From Streptomyces sp. LHD-70 (lineage in GTDB: Bacteria; Actinomycetota; Actinomycetes; Streptomycetales; Streptomycetaceae): a DNA stretch of 64,000 nucleotides. The DNA is taken from the NCBI RefSeq assembly GCF_031157275.1, contig NZ_JAVIFW010000018.1:62001-126000 (forward strand), written 5' to 3'. Positions 47,394 through 56,115 of this stretch are shown piece by piece; the stretch's first letter is position 1; every line of letters starts with the position of its first letter. The notes under the pieces were generated by a model, which searched no databases, was not told the origin of the DNA, and saw only the letters and a program-made list of their open reading frames with translations. Made by a program: the position numbers and the translations under genes.

Positions 47394-48220
47394 CCGAAGC
47401 CGCCGCCCTTCCCGGCCAGCCGCGCGGCGGGGTGCTCTCCGGCCCCGCCACCGCCCGCACGATCAACGTCCTCGCCCCGAACCCCTCGGCGATGACCCTC
47501 GACGGCACCAACACCTGGATCGTCGCCGAACCGGACTCCGACCTCGCCGTAGTGATCGACCCGGGCCCGCTCGACGACGACCACCTGCACCAGGTCATCG
47601 GCGTCGCCGAGCAGGCGGGCAAACGGGTCGCCCTGACGCTCCTGACGCACGGTCACCCCGACCACGCGGAGGGCGCGTCCCGCTTCGCACACCTCACCCG
47701 TACGAAGGTCAGGGCCCTGGACCCGGCCCTGCGCCTCGGCGACGAGGGCCTCGGCGCGGGCGACGTCGTCACGACCGGCGGCTTGGAGCTGCGCGTCGTA
47801 CCGACCCCGGGCCACACCGAGGACTCGCTGAGCTTCCATCTCCCCGCCGACCAGGCGGTGTTGACGGGCGACACGATCCTGGGACGCGGTACGACGGTCG
47901 TGGCGCACCCCGACGGCCGGCTCGGCGACTACCTCGACTCGCTGCGTCGGCTGCGCTCCCTGACGGTGGACGACGGCGTGCACACGGTGCTGCCGGGCCA
48001 CGGTCCGGTCCTGGAGGACGCGCAGGGCGCCGTCGACTTCTACCTCGCGCACCGCGCCCACCGCCTGGCCCAGGTCGAGACGGCTGTGGAGAACGGCTAC
48101 CGCACCCCGTCCGAGGTGGTCGCGCACGTCTACGCGGACGTCGACCGCTCCCTGTGGCCCGCGGCGGAACTCTCCGTACGGGCACAGCTGGAGTACCTGC
48201 GGGAGCACGGGCTGATCTGA
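47390..48220 (+). CDS. Metallo-beta-lactamase-fold hydrolase (LACTB2-like)
   Basis: This 276-residue protein has the metal motif LTHGHPDHAEG, a second His in PTPGHTEDS, Asp in LTGDTILG and the final His in LPGHGPVLEDA, the full set for a two-zinc MBL enzyme. The C-terminal helical region (RTPSEVVAHVYADVDRSLWP) matches the LACTB2/glyoxalase II-like group. It begins inside the Nudix stop codon, so a shared pathway is likely. The substrate is unknown. Confidence 0.87.
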   Translation: MTEAAALPGQPRGGVLSGPATARTINVLAPNPSAMTLDGTNTWIVAEPDSDLAVVIDPGPLDDDHLHQVIGVAEQAGKRVALTLLTHGHPDHAEGASRFAHLTRTKVRALDPALRLGDEGLGAGDVVTTGGLELRVVPTPGHTEDSLSFHLPADQAVLTGDTILGRGTTVVAHPDGRLGDYLDSLRRLRSLTVDDGVHTVLPGHGPVLEDAQGAVDFYLAHRAHRLAQVETAVENGYRTPSEVVAHVYADVDRSLWPAAELSVRAQLEYLREHGLI

Positions 48221-48309
48221 GGCCCGCGCCCCGCGAACGAGGCTTGATCAGGGGCGCGGGGAACTGCGCGAAGGGCTCAGCCACGACGCTGCATCAGGCG
48301 AACGAGAAC

Positions 48310-48339
48310 GGGGCCCCACCGGACGACCGGTGGAACCCC
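48310..48339. terminator. Hairpin terminator between MBL hydrolase and crp
   Basis: A stem CCACCGG/CCGGTGG with loop ACGA is extended by GGGG/CCCC after a two-base mismatch. It lies in the tail-to-tail gap of two convergent genes and could serve both. Confidence 0.55.
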
Positions 48340-48366
48340 GCAACGTTCGAACAGGCAACCCCGCGG

Positions 48367-49041
48367 CTAGCGAGACCGCTTGGCCAACCGCTCCACGTCC
48401 AGCAAAATCACCGCACGAGCCTCAAGCCGCAGCCAGCCACGACCGGCGAAGTCCGCCAGCGCCTTGTTGACCGTCTCGCGGGAGGCGCCGACCAGCTGGG
48501 CCAGCTCTTCCTGCGTGAGGTCGTGCACCACGTGGATGCCCTCCTCGGACTGCACGCCGAAGCGGCGCGACAGGTCGAGCAGCGCACGGGCCACACGGCC
48601 GGGCACGTCCGAGAAGACCAGGTCGGACATCTGGTCGTTGGTCTTGCGCAGGCGCCGGGCGACGGCGCGCAGCAGCGCGGAGGCGACCTCGGGGCGTGCG
48701 TTCAGCCAGGGCTGGAGGTCGCCGTGGCCGAGACCGAGGAGCTTGACCTCGGTGAGGGCTGATGCGGTGGCGGTGCGCGGGCCCGGGTCGAACAGCGACA
48801 GCTCGCCGATCAGCTCGCCGGGGCCGAGGACGGCGAGCATGTTCTCGCGTCCGTCGGGTGAGGTGCGGTGCAGCTTCACCTTGCCCTCGGTGACCACGTA
48901 CAGGCGGTCGCCGGGGTCGCCCTCGTGGAACAGCGCTTCGCTGCGTGCGAGGGTCACCTCACTCATGGAGGCGCGCAGCTCCGCCGCCTGCTCGTCATCG
49001 AGCGCCGCGAAGAGCGGGGCGCGCCGCAGAACGTCGTCCAC
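48367..49041 (-). CDS. crp: CRP/FNR-family transcriptional regulator Crp
   Basis: This 224-residue protein has the cyclic-nucleotide barrel (FHEGDPGDRLYVVTEGKVKLH, phosphate-binding cassette region GELIGELSLFDPGPRTATA), the long dimer helix (LLRAVARRLRKTNDQM) and a C-terminal winged helix (TQEELAQLVGASRETVNKAL). It matches the Streptomyces Crp, a cAMP-dependent regulator of germination, growth and antibiotic production. It is divergent from the nth gene with ~230 bases between starts. The region just upstream (49090-49115) has an AT-richer GTGTGATCAGTCAC segment, possibly an autoregulatory site. Confidence 0.95.
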   Translation of the reverse strand: MDDVLRRAPLFAALDDEQAAELRASMSEVTLARSEALFHEGDPGDRLYVVTEGKVKLHRTSPDGRENMLAVLGPGELIGELSLFDPGPRTATASALTEVKLLGLGHGDLQPWLNARPEVASALLRAVARRLRKTNDQMSDLVFSDVPGRVARALLDLSRRFGVQSEEGIHVVHDLTQEELAQLVGASRETVNKALADFAGRGWLRLEARAVILLDVERLAKRSR

Positions 49042-49269
49042 GAGTTCTCTCCTATGTCGACCTGCTCAGGGGACCGTGGTCCCCATGATGCCGGACGGTC
49101 AAAACAGTGTGATCAGTCACAAGTTTGCCGTACCGGCGTGGCGTCCTGTGCGACAGGGGGCCCAATCGGGGTCTGTTCACCGGGGTCAGCGGCGGATGTC
49201 AGTGCCTGGCTTTAGTCTGGCCGAGTGTCCATTGGGCCGGTGAGAGGGCAGGACAAGGGGGCTGGGACG

Positions 49270-50424
49270 GTGGCGGAGCGCAGCGATTCCGCTGTGGGCG
49301 AACAGCCTTCAGGGAGCGCGAAGAAAGCGGCAAATCGGGCAAATGGGGAGGGGGTGGAGAGAGTGCCAGAAGCACCCATGAAGTCGACGTCATCGCCCAG
49401 GAGGGCGACGGCCAAGAAGGCGACAGCGACTCAGAAGGCGACACCAGCCGCGGACAAGACGGCGACGGCGAGCAAGAAGACGGCGGCGAGCAAGAAGACG
49501 ACGGCGACGAAGAAGACGGCGACGGCGGCCGCGAAGAAGGCGGCGGCGACGAAGAAGTCCGCAGCCCCCACCGCCAAGAAGCCGAAGCCGTCAACTGCCA
49601 AGAAGGCGACGGCCGCAAAGAAGGCCACGGCCGCGGGGCCCGCCCTGAAGGTCCCTCAGCCCGAGTCCCGCCTCTCCCTCGTCCGCCGCGCCCGCCGCAT
49701 CAACCGCGAGCTCGCCGAGGTCTATCCGTACGCCCACCCGGAGCTGGACTTCGAGAACCCCTTCGAGCTGCTCGTGGCCACGGTGCTCTCCGCGCAGACC
49801 ACCGACCTGAGGGTGAACCAGACGACGCCGCGCCTCTTCGCCGCGTACCCGACCCCCGAGGACCTGGCGGCGGCCAACCCGGAGGAGGTCGAGGAGCTGA
49901 TCCGGCCGACCGGCTTCTTCCGCGCCAAGACCAAGTCGATCATGGGCCTCGCGGCCGCCCTGCGGGACCGGCACGGCGGCGAGGTGCCCGGCCGCCTGGA
50001 GGACCTCGTCAAGCTCCCGGGCGTCGGCCGCAAGACGGCGAACGTCGTCCTGGGCAACGCCTTCGGCGTCCCCGGCATCACCGTCGACACCCACTTCGGC
50101 CGGCTCGTGCGCCGCTGGAAGTGGACCGACTCCGAGGACCCGGAGAAGATCGAGGCGCTGATCTGCGACATCTTCCCGAAGAGCGACTGGACGATGCTGT
50201 CGCACCGGATCATCTTCCACGGCCGCCGCATCTGCCACGCCCGCAAGCCCGCCTGCGGAGCCTGCCCCATCGCCCACCTCTGCCCGGCGTACGGAGAGGG
50301 CGAGACGGACCCCGAGAAGGCCCAGAAGCTCCTGAAGTACGAGAAGGGCGGCCTGCCGGGCCAGCGCCTGAAGCCCCCGCCGGACTACCCGGGCAAGGCC
50401 GCGCCCCCGCTGGCGGCCGGATGA
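49270..50424 (+). CDS. nth: Endonuclease III with Lys/Ala-rich histone-H1-like N-terminal extension
   Basis: I choose the GTG at 49270 (AAGGGGGC upstream), giving 384 residues; a GTG at 49225 is in frame. The C-terminal ~230 residues are endonuclease III: LLVATVLSAQTTDLRVN, helix-hairpin-helix LPGVGRKTANVVLG with the catalytic Lys, the Asp in TVDTHFGRLVRR, and the [4Fe-4S] loop C-x6-C-x2-C-x5-C. It removes oxidised pyrimidines in base excision repair. Before it lie ~90 residues of AKKATA/SKKTAA-type repeats, like the tails of histone H1 and HupS-type proteins. They probably bind DNA without sequence preference. Confidence 0.93.
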   Translation: MAERSDSAVGEQPSGSAKKAANRANGEGVERVPEAPMKSTSSPRRATAKKATATQKATPAADKTATASKKTAASKKTTATKKTATAAAKKAAATKKSAAPTAKKPKPSTAKKATAAKKATAAGPALKVPQPESRLSLVRRARRINRELAEVYPYAHPELDFENPFELLVATVLSAQTTDLRVNQTTPRLFAAYPTPEDLAAANPEEVEELIRPTGFFRAKTKSIMGLAAALRDRHGGEVPGRLEDLVKLPGVGRKTANVVLGNAFGVPGITVDTHFGRLVRRWKWTDSEDPEKIEALICDIFPKSDWTMLSHRIIFHGRRICHARKPACGACPIAHLCPAYGEGETDPEKAQKLLKYEKGGLPGQRLKPPPDYPGKAAPPLAAG

Positions 50425-50536
50425 CCCGTCCTCGCCCGGAGGGGAAAGCGGAGGAGATACGGCGCCGAGCGCCCCGGCGGCGGAACGAACGGGGCGCTCC
50501 ACGACGTTGTGCAGCCATGGACGGACGGGGGTGCCC

Positions 50537-51247
50537 ATGACGCGTGGGCCACATGCAAGCAAGACGTACGAGACCGCGGTGACGGTGACCGCCGACGGCC
50601 TGCCCGAGTGGCTGGAGCCGGTGGCGCACGCCGCCGCCACCGTGCGCCCCACCGAGCTGAGCCGCTTCCTGCCGCCCGAGAGCGGCGAGGGCCGGCAGTC
50701 CGCCGTGCTGATCCTGTTCGGCGCCGGCACCCCCGAGACGGGGCCCGAGCTGCTGCTGATGGAGCGGTCCAGCGCGCTGCGCTCGCACGCCGGCCAGCCG
50801 TCCTTCCCCGGCGGCTCCCTCGACCCGGAGGACGGCGACCCGCAGACCACCGGCCCGCTCCGCGCCGCGCTGCGCGAGGCCGAGGAGGAGACCGGCCTCG
50901 ACCCGTCCGGCGTGCAGATCTTCGGCGTGCTCCCGAAGCTGTACATCCCGGTGAGCGGATTCGTCGTCACGCCCGTACTCGCCTGGTGGCGGGAGCCGAG
51001 CCCGGTCGGCGTCGTCGATCCGGCCGAGACCGCGCGGGTCTTCACGGTCCCCGTGGCCCATCTCACGGACCCGGAGAACCGTGTGACGGCCGTGCACCCG
51101 CGGGGACACAAGGGGCCCGCGTTCCTCGTGGGATCCGCTCTGGTCTGGGGTTTCACGGCCGGAATCATCGACCGGCTCATGCACTTCGCCGGCTGGGAGA
51201 GAACCTGGGACCGCTCCAACGAGGTCCCTCTCGACTGGCACGCATGA
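50537..51247 (+). CDS. Nudix hydrolase, CoA-pyrophosphatase type
   Basis: This 236-residue protein (ATG 50537, GACGGGGG upstream) contains the CoA-specific motif ALRSHAGQPSFPGG just before the Nudix box (GGSLDPEDGD ... LREAEEETGLDPSG). That order defines the NUDT7/YeaB CoA diphosphatases, which split CoA or acyl-CoA. Hydrophobic helix-like end segments are not membrane-spanning. It lies between nth and the MarP-type gene, the conserved order in actinomycetes. Confidence 0.88.
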   Translation: MTRGPHASKTYETAVTVTADGLPEWLEPVAHAAATVRPTELSRFLPPESGEGRQSAVLILFGAGTPETGPELLLMERSSALRSHAGQPSFPGGSLDPEDGDPQTTGPLRAALREAEEETGLDPSGVQIFGVLPKLYIPVSGFVVTPVLAWWREPSPVGVVDPAETARVFTVPVAHLTDPENRVTAVHPRGHKGPAFLVGSALVWGFTAGIIDRLMHFAGWERTWDRSNEVPLDWHA

Positions 51248-51364
51248 CAGGCTTGGCGGCGCTCGTGCCGCGCGGGCGCACCCCCTGCGGGGCGGACCAC
51301 AGCAGGCGTACGCGCACCAGGAAGCGGAACGGGGACGGACAGATGCGAGGCGAGGACTGAATCG

Positions 51365-52564
51365 GTGAACGTGCTGGACATACTGCTGCTCGTCGCCGCC
51401 GTGTGGTTCGCCATCGTCGGGTACCGCCAGGGCTTCGTCGTCGGCATCCTCTCGGTGATCGGTTTCCTCGGCGGCGGTCTCGTCGCCGTGTACGTACTGC
51501 CGGTGATCTGGGACGCCCTCACCGACGAGCAGGAAGTGGGCACCACGGCCGCGGTCGTCGCCGTCGTCGTGGTGATCGTCTGTGCCTCCGTCGGCCAGGC
51601 CTTCACGACGCATCTGGGCAACAAGCTCCGCAGATACATCACCTGGTCCCCGGCCCGCGCCCTGGACGCCACCGGCGGCGCCCTCGTCAACGTCGTGGCG
51701 ATGCTCCTCGTCGCCTGGCTGATCGGCTCCGCCCTGGCCGGTACGACGCTGCCCACGCTCGGCAAGGAAGTGCGCAACTCCAAGGTGCTGCAGGGCGTGT
51801 CCACGGCGCTGCCCAGCCAGGCCAGCACCTGGTTCGCGGACTTCTCCTCCGTCCTCGCGCAGAACGGCTTCCCGCAGGTCTTCAGCCCGTTCTCCAACGA
51901 GCCGATCACCGAGGTCCGGCCGCCCGACCCGAAGCTGCGCAACAGCCCCGTCGCGGACCGCGCCAAGGACTCCATCGTCAAGGTGATGGGCACGGCCACG
52001 AGCTGCAACAAGGTCCTGGAAGGCACCGGCTTCGTCTTCGACGAGCGCCGCGTGATGACCAACGCGCACGTGGTCGGCGGGGTCGACGAGCCCACGGTCC
52101 AGATCGGCGGCGAGGGCCGGCGGTACGACGCGAAGGTCGTGCTCTACGACTGGGAGCGCGACATCGCCGTACTGGACGTGCCCGACCTGCGGGCCAGGCC
52201 GCTGGAGTTCACCGACGAGGACGCGGCGAGCGGCGACAGCGCGATCGTCGCGGGCTTCCCGGAGAACGGCGCGTACGACGTTCGATCCGCCCGCGTCCGC
52301 GGCCGCATCAACGCCAACGGCCCGGACATCTACCACCGCGACACCGTCCGCCGCGACGTCTACTCGCTGTACGCGACGGTCCGTCAGGGCAACTCCGGCG
52401 GCCCGCTGCTCACCCCGGACGGCAAGGTCTACGGCGTGGTCTTCGCCAAGTCCCTCGACGACCCCGAGACCGGGTACGCGCTGACCGCCGACGAGGTCCG
52501 TACGGACATCAAGCTCGGCCGCACGGCTAACCAGCAGGTCGACACGGAAGGCTGCGCCCTCTGA
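51365..52564 (+). CDS. marP: MarP-type membrane serine protease (CvpA domain plus trypsin-like domain)
   Basis: This 399-residue protein (GTG start) has four N-terminal transmembrane helices of the CvpA type (LDILLLVAAVWFAIVGYRQG ... GALVNVVAMLLVAWLIG), then an extracytoplasmic chymotrypsin-fold protease. The triad is H235 (TNAHVVGG), D266 (ERDIAVLD) and S344 (RQGNSGGPL). Cys214 and Cys397 are placed to form the disulfide known to activate mycobacterial MarP. MarP protects against acid and oxidative stress by acting on cell-wall hydrolases. Neighbours nth and the CoA-Nudix gene match the mycobacterial arrangement. Confidence 0.93.
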   Translation: MNVLDILLLVAAVWFAIVGYRQGFVVGILSVIGFLGGGLVAVYVLPVIWDALTDEQEVGTTAAVVAVVVVIVCASVGQAFTTHLGNKLRRYITWSPARALDATGGALVNVVAMLLVAWLIGSALAGTTLPTLGKEVRNSKVLQGVSTALPSQASTWFADFSSVLAQNGFPQVFSPFSNEPITEVRPPDPKLRNSPVADRAKDSIVKVMGTATSCNKVLEGTGFVFDERRVMTNAHVVGGVDEPTVQIGGEGRRYDAKVVLYDWERDIAVLDVPDLRARPLEFTDEDAASGDSAIVAGFPENGAYDVRSARVRGRINANGPDIYHRDTVRRDVYSLYATVRQGNSGGPLLTPDGKVYGVVFAKSLDDPETGYALTADEVRTDIKLGRTANQQVDTEGCAL

Positions 52565-52928
52565 AGCCGTGAGGCGGCAGTGGATCGAGGCGTCAGTCGC
52601 GGGTGTGCCGCAGCCGCGCCGAGACCCAGCGGGCCCTGCGGCGAAGGATGCGGGGAATCCCCATGCCCGCTTGCGCGGGGTGCTCGGGCCGGCCCGACGG
52701 GCCACCCCTCTGCTGAGAGCTCAGCGCTGCGGCCGAGCGGCGATTGCGTGCTGCGTCACTGTAGTCGTGCGTCCAGCCCATACCGGGACGTGTGCCCGTG
52801 GCTCATGGTCGGTAACCGCACCGGCCGCCCTCAATCGGCCTATGCGCCGGGCAAGTGGCCGTTCGAAGAACGGCAGTTCGCTTCCGCGGTGCGGTAGAGC
52901 GACCACCCCGAACGGCTGTCCGCGCTCC
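52565..52928. other. 364-bp convergent intergenic region without a gene
   Basis: Nothing coding is supported. Short frames lack ribosome-binding sites. The stretch is where the marP transcript and the convergent hydrolase operon both end. I see no strong hairpin beyond local GC-rich inversions (CTCAGCGCTGCGGCCGAGCGG near 52720). Confidence 0.4.
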
Positions 52929-53885
52929 CTACCGGTCCGGCTCCGGGTCCTGCAGCCAGTTCACCAGCTCCGTGGAGAACGCGACAGGGTCCTCCTCGTG
53001 CGGAAAGTGCCCGAGCCCGTCGAACAGCCGCCAGCGGTACGGCGCTTCGACGTACTCACCCGAGCCCGCCGCGCTGCGCGTACGCATCACCGGGTCGAGC
53101 GAGCCGTGCAGATGCAGCGTCGGCACCCGCACCGGCCGCTTCATCCGCCGGTTGAACTGGATCCCGTCGGGCCGCGCGAGCGAGCGCACCATCCAGCGGT
53201 ACGGCTCGATCGAGCAGTGCGCCGTCGACGGAATGCACATCGCCCGCCGGTACGCCTCCACCGCGTCGTCCTCCGGCAGTCGAGGCCCCGACCAGTCCCG
53301 CATCAGCCGGCCCACCAAGGCCCCGTCGTCCGCGACCAGTTGACGCTCGGGCAGCCACGGCCGCTGAAAGCCCCACACGTACGAACCGGCGGTGGTCTGC
53401 TTGAAGTCGGAGAGCATCGCCGAGCGCCAGCGGCGCGGGTGCGGCATCGAGGAGACCGCGAGCCGGCGCACCAGCTTGGGCCGCATCACGGCCGCCGTCC
53501 ACGCGAGATAGCCGCCGAGGTCATGGCCGACGAGCGCCGCGTCCGGCTCGCCGAGCGAGCGGATCACACCGGTGATGTCGAGTGCGAGGTTCGCCGGATC
53601 GTAGCCGCGCGGGGTGCGGTCGCTGCCGCCCACCCCGCGCAGATCCATCGCGACGGCCCGGAAGCCCGCGTCGGCCAGGGCCGTCAGCTGGTGCCGCCAC
53701 GTCCACCAGAACTGCGGGAAGCCGTGCAGCAGCAGCACGAGCGGCCCGTCGCCGACCTCCGCGATGTGGAAACGCGCGCCGTTGGCGGCCACGTCCCGGT
53801 GGATCACCTCCCGGTCGCCGGGGATGGCGATCCGTACGGCCGAGGGTGGAGGGGAGGATGCGGTAGGTGTGGCGGGTTCCGTCAT
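52929..53885 (-). CDS. Alpha/beta hydrolase, epoxide-hydrolase-like
   Basis: The ATG at 53885 overlaps the preceding gene stop (ATGA) and gives 318 residues. The oxyanion motif HGFPQFWWTW and an Asp nucleophile in LVGHDLGGYLAW (not Ser) identify the epoxide hydrolase/haloacid dehalogenase-like group. Further parts are the acid in HLHGSLDPVMR and the catalytic His in GLGHFPHEEDP. It would open epoxides via an aspartyl ester. It is co-translated with the small membrane protein upstream. Confidence 0.88.
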   Translation of the reverse strand: MTEPATPTASSPPPSAVRIAIPGDREVIHRDVAANGARFHIAEVGDGPLVLLLHGFPQFWWTWRHQLTALADAGFRAVAMDLRGVGGSDRTPRGYDPANLALDITGVIRSLGEPDAALVGHDLGGYLAWTAAVMRPKLVRRLAVSSMPHPRRWRSAMLSDFKQTTAGSYVWGFQRPWLPERQLVADDGALVGRLMRDWSGPRLPEDDAVEAYRRAMCIPSTAHCSIEPYRWMVRSLARPDGIQFNRRMKRPVRVPTLHLHGSLDPVMRTRSAAGSGEYVEAPYRWRLFDGLGHFPHEEDPVAFSTELVNWLQDPEPDR

Positions 53886-54373
53886 GAGGACGAGCGTGCC
53901 ACAGGCGCCGCGTCCGCAGCCTTGTCCATGCTCAGGCCACTGGTCGCAGCGGGGACGGGACGCGGATGCGGCTTGACGTTCTGCAGTACGGCAGCCGTCT
54001 CCTTGGCCGAAGCGACCGTCTTCTGCGGGCCCTTGCCCTTCTTCGCCTTCTTGAACATGACGAGCCCGATCAGCGCGAGCAGCGCCGCGACGAGCACATT
54101 GGCGGCGAAGGACAGCAGGAAGCAGACGGACAGGTGCCAGCCGCTCCACGCCCGGATGCCGTACGCGAGGGCGAAGCTCAGCATCGGCAGCGAGAAGATC
54201 AGCACGGCCACGGCCGCGATGAACGCACCGCTGCCCATTCCGGCTCGCTTGACGTCCTGCCGCAGTTGAGCCTTGGCCAGGGCGATCTCGTCGTGCACCA
54301 GTGCGGACATCTCGGCGGTCGCCGAGGCGACCAGCTGCCCGAGGCTGCGGTCGGCGCCATCGGCTGCGCTCAT
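53882..54373 (-). CDS. Holin-like membrane protein (DUF1469/phage holin family)
   Basis: This 163-residue protein has an N-terminal amphipathic part (SLGQLVASATAEMSALVHDEIALAKAQL) and two strong transmembrane helices (GAFIAAVAVLIFSLPMLSFALAY and LSVCFLLSFAANVLVAALLALIG). A basic/Pro-rich tail follows. This is the usual actinomycete 'phage holin family' chromosomal protein, which is not phage-borne. It is coupled by overlap to the hydrolase gene and follows nhaA by 74 bases on the same strand. Confidence 0.85.
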   Translation of the reverse strand: MSAADGADRSLGQLVASATAEMSALVHDEIALAKAQLRQDVKRAGMGSGAFIAAVAVLIFSLPMLSFALAYGIRAWSGWHLSVCFLLSFAANVLVAALLALIGLVMFKKAKKGKGPQKTVASAKETAAVLQNVKPHPRPVPAATSGLSMDKAADAAPVARSSS

Positions 54374-54447
54374 CGCTGTCTCCCTCTGCTTTTCTCGACG
54401 GTGGCTGTCTGTACCGGCGCCCTGTTGTTGCAGCGGCCTGTGTCAGA

Positions 54448-55854
54448 TCATGCCGGACTGTCGTCGCGCTCGCTTCCCCCGGTGGTCAGTTCGGCGATAC
54501 GGCGGTGTTCCGCGGCCTTCTTCTCGAGGATCTCGGCCATCCGGAGGTGGTACTCGGGGGAGTCCTGCTCGTAGATGTCGGGGATGCCGGAGTGGTCCTC
54601 GTCGCGCTCCTCTTCCTCCCACAGCTTGCGGTACTTGGCGTTGCGCAGCTTGAGCAGGACGGCAGCGAGGAGGGCGGCGATCAGTGAGCCCGTGAGGACG
54701 GCGGCCTTGATCTCGTCGGTCATCGTCTCGTCGCCCACGAAGGCGAGTTCGCCGATGAGCAGCGAGACGGTGAAGCCGATTCCGGCGAGCGTGGAGATGG
54801 CGAAGACGTCCGGCCAGGCCAGTTCGTCGCTGAGCGAGGCGCGGGTGAAGCGGGTGGCGAGCCAGGTGCCGCCGAAGATGCCGACGGCCTTGCCGAGGAC
54901 GAGGCCGAGGACCACGCCGAGCGTCTCGGGCTGTGTGAAGACATCGCCGAGCGCGCCGCCGGAGATGCCGACGCCGGCGGAGAACAGGGCGAACAGCGGT
55001 ACCGCGAGACCGGCGGAGAGCGGCCGCACCAGGTGCTCGATGTGCTCGCCGGGGGAGTGCTCCTCGTCGTCGCGTCGGCTGCAGCGCAGCATCAGGCCCA
55101 TGGCGACACCGGCGATGGTGGCGTGGACGCCGCTGTTGTACATCAGGCCCCAGACGACCAGGGCGAGCGGGACGTAGATGTACCAGCCGCGGACGCCCTT
55201 GCGGAGCAGTAGCCAGAAGACGACGAGGCCCGCGACGGCGCCGCCGAGCGCGGCGAAGTCGAGCTCGCTGGTGAAGAACACCGCGATGATCATGATCGCG
55301 AAGAGGTCGTCGACGACGGCAAGGGTGAGCAGGAACGCCCGCAGCGCCGACGGCAGCGAGGTGCCGAGCACCGCGAGGACGGCGAGGGCGAACGCGATGT
55401 CGGTGGCGGTCGGCACGGCCCAGCCGTCCATCGACCCGCCCCCGGCCATATTCGTGAGGACGTACACGAGGGCCGGGACGGCCATACCGCAGATCGCGGC
55501 GACGACCGGCAGGATCGCGGCCTTGGGGTCGCGCAGGTCGCCGGCGACCAGTTCTCGCTTGAGTTCGACACCGGCGACGAAGAAGAAGACGGCGAGCAGT
55601 CCGTCGGCGGCCCAGTGCTGGATGCTCAGGTCGAGGCCGAGCGCGGAGGGGCCGAAGTGGAAGTCGCTGACGGCCTCGTAGCTGTCGCTCAGCGGGGTGT
55701 TGGCCCAGATCAGGGCGGTGACCGCGGCGACCAGGAGGAGCACGCCGCCGACCGTCTCGGTCCGCAGCGCGTCGGCTATGTAGGTCCGCTCGGGCAGCGA
55801 GAGACGGCCGAAGGCCTTGCGGTTCTGGTTGGGGGATTCGGTGTGCGCGCCCAC
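54448..55854 (-). CDS. nhaA: Na+/H+ antiporter NhaA
   Basis: This 468-residue protein has 12 predicted hydrophobic helices. Family motifs are present: AVFFFVAGVELKREL, the crossover TATDIAFALAVLA, and the ion-binding Asp pair in LAVVDDLFAI. The end helix GIGFTVSLLIGELAF precedes a hydrophilic C-terminal tail (EEEERDEDHSGIPDIYEQ) that is longer than in E. coli. It exchanges internal sodium for protons to control pH and salt. It is the first gene of a probable nhaA-holin-hydrolase run. Confidence 0.94.
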   Translation of the reverse strand: MGAHTESPNQNRKAFGRLSLPERTYIADALRTETVGGVLLLVAAVTALIWANTPLSDSYEAVSDFHFGPSALGLDLSIQHWAADGLLAVFFFVAGVELKRELVAGDLRDPKAAILPVVAAICGMAVPALVYVLTNMAGGGSMDGWAVPTATDIAFALAVLAVLGTSLPSALRAFLLTLAVVDDLFAIMIIAVFFTSELDFAALGGAVAGLVVFWLLLRKGVRGWYIYVPLALVVWGLMYNSGVHATIAGVAMGLMLRCSRRDDEEHSPGEHIEHLVRPLSAGLAVPLFALFSAGVGISGGALGDVFTQPETLGVVLGLVLGKAVGIFGGTWLATRFTRASLSDELAWPDVFAISTLAGIGFTVSLLIGELAFVGDETMTDEIKAAVLTGSLIAALLAAVLLKLRNAKYRKLWEEEERDEDHSGIPDIYEQDSPEYHLRMAEILEKKAAEHRRIAELTTGGSERDDSPA

Positions 55855-56115
55855 TGGCGGGAACCTCCGGTCTCGTTCAGCAACTTGGGGTCGTTGAAGC
55901 AGTTGCCGACCAGACTTCCCGGCGCACCTTTTGCGTCATCTGCGTTGTCGTGTTCTTGACGCGGCCCCTACTCTACCCGGCGGCCGCGAGGGTGCGTCCG
56001 GTGATCTTCACCTTACGTACCGCGAGGGCACCCGGCTCGTCGCCAGGTGCCCTCCGGGGGCGTACGCGGTCGGTCTCCGTGCGGGCGGCCGTCCGTACGC
56101 GGATGGTGCTTCGGG

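Noticed and set aside
53882..54373. Holin gene as evidence of a prophage
   Set aside because: No other phage genes are nearby. This two-helix family is a normal chromosomal gene in actinomycetes.
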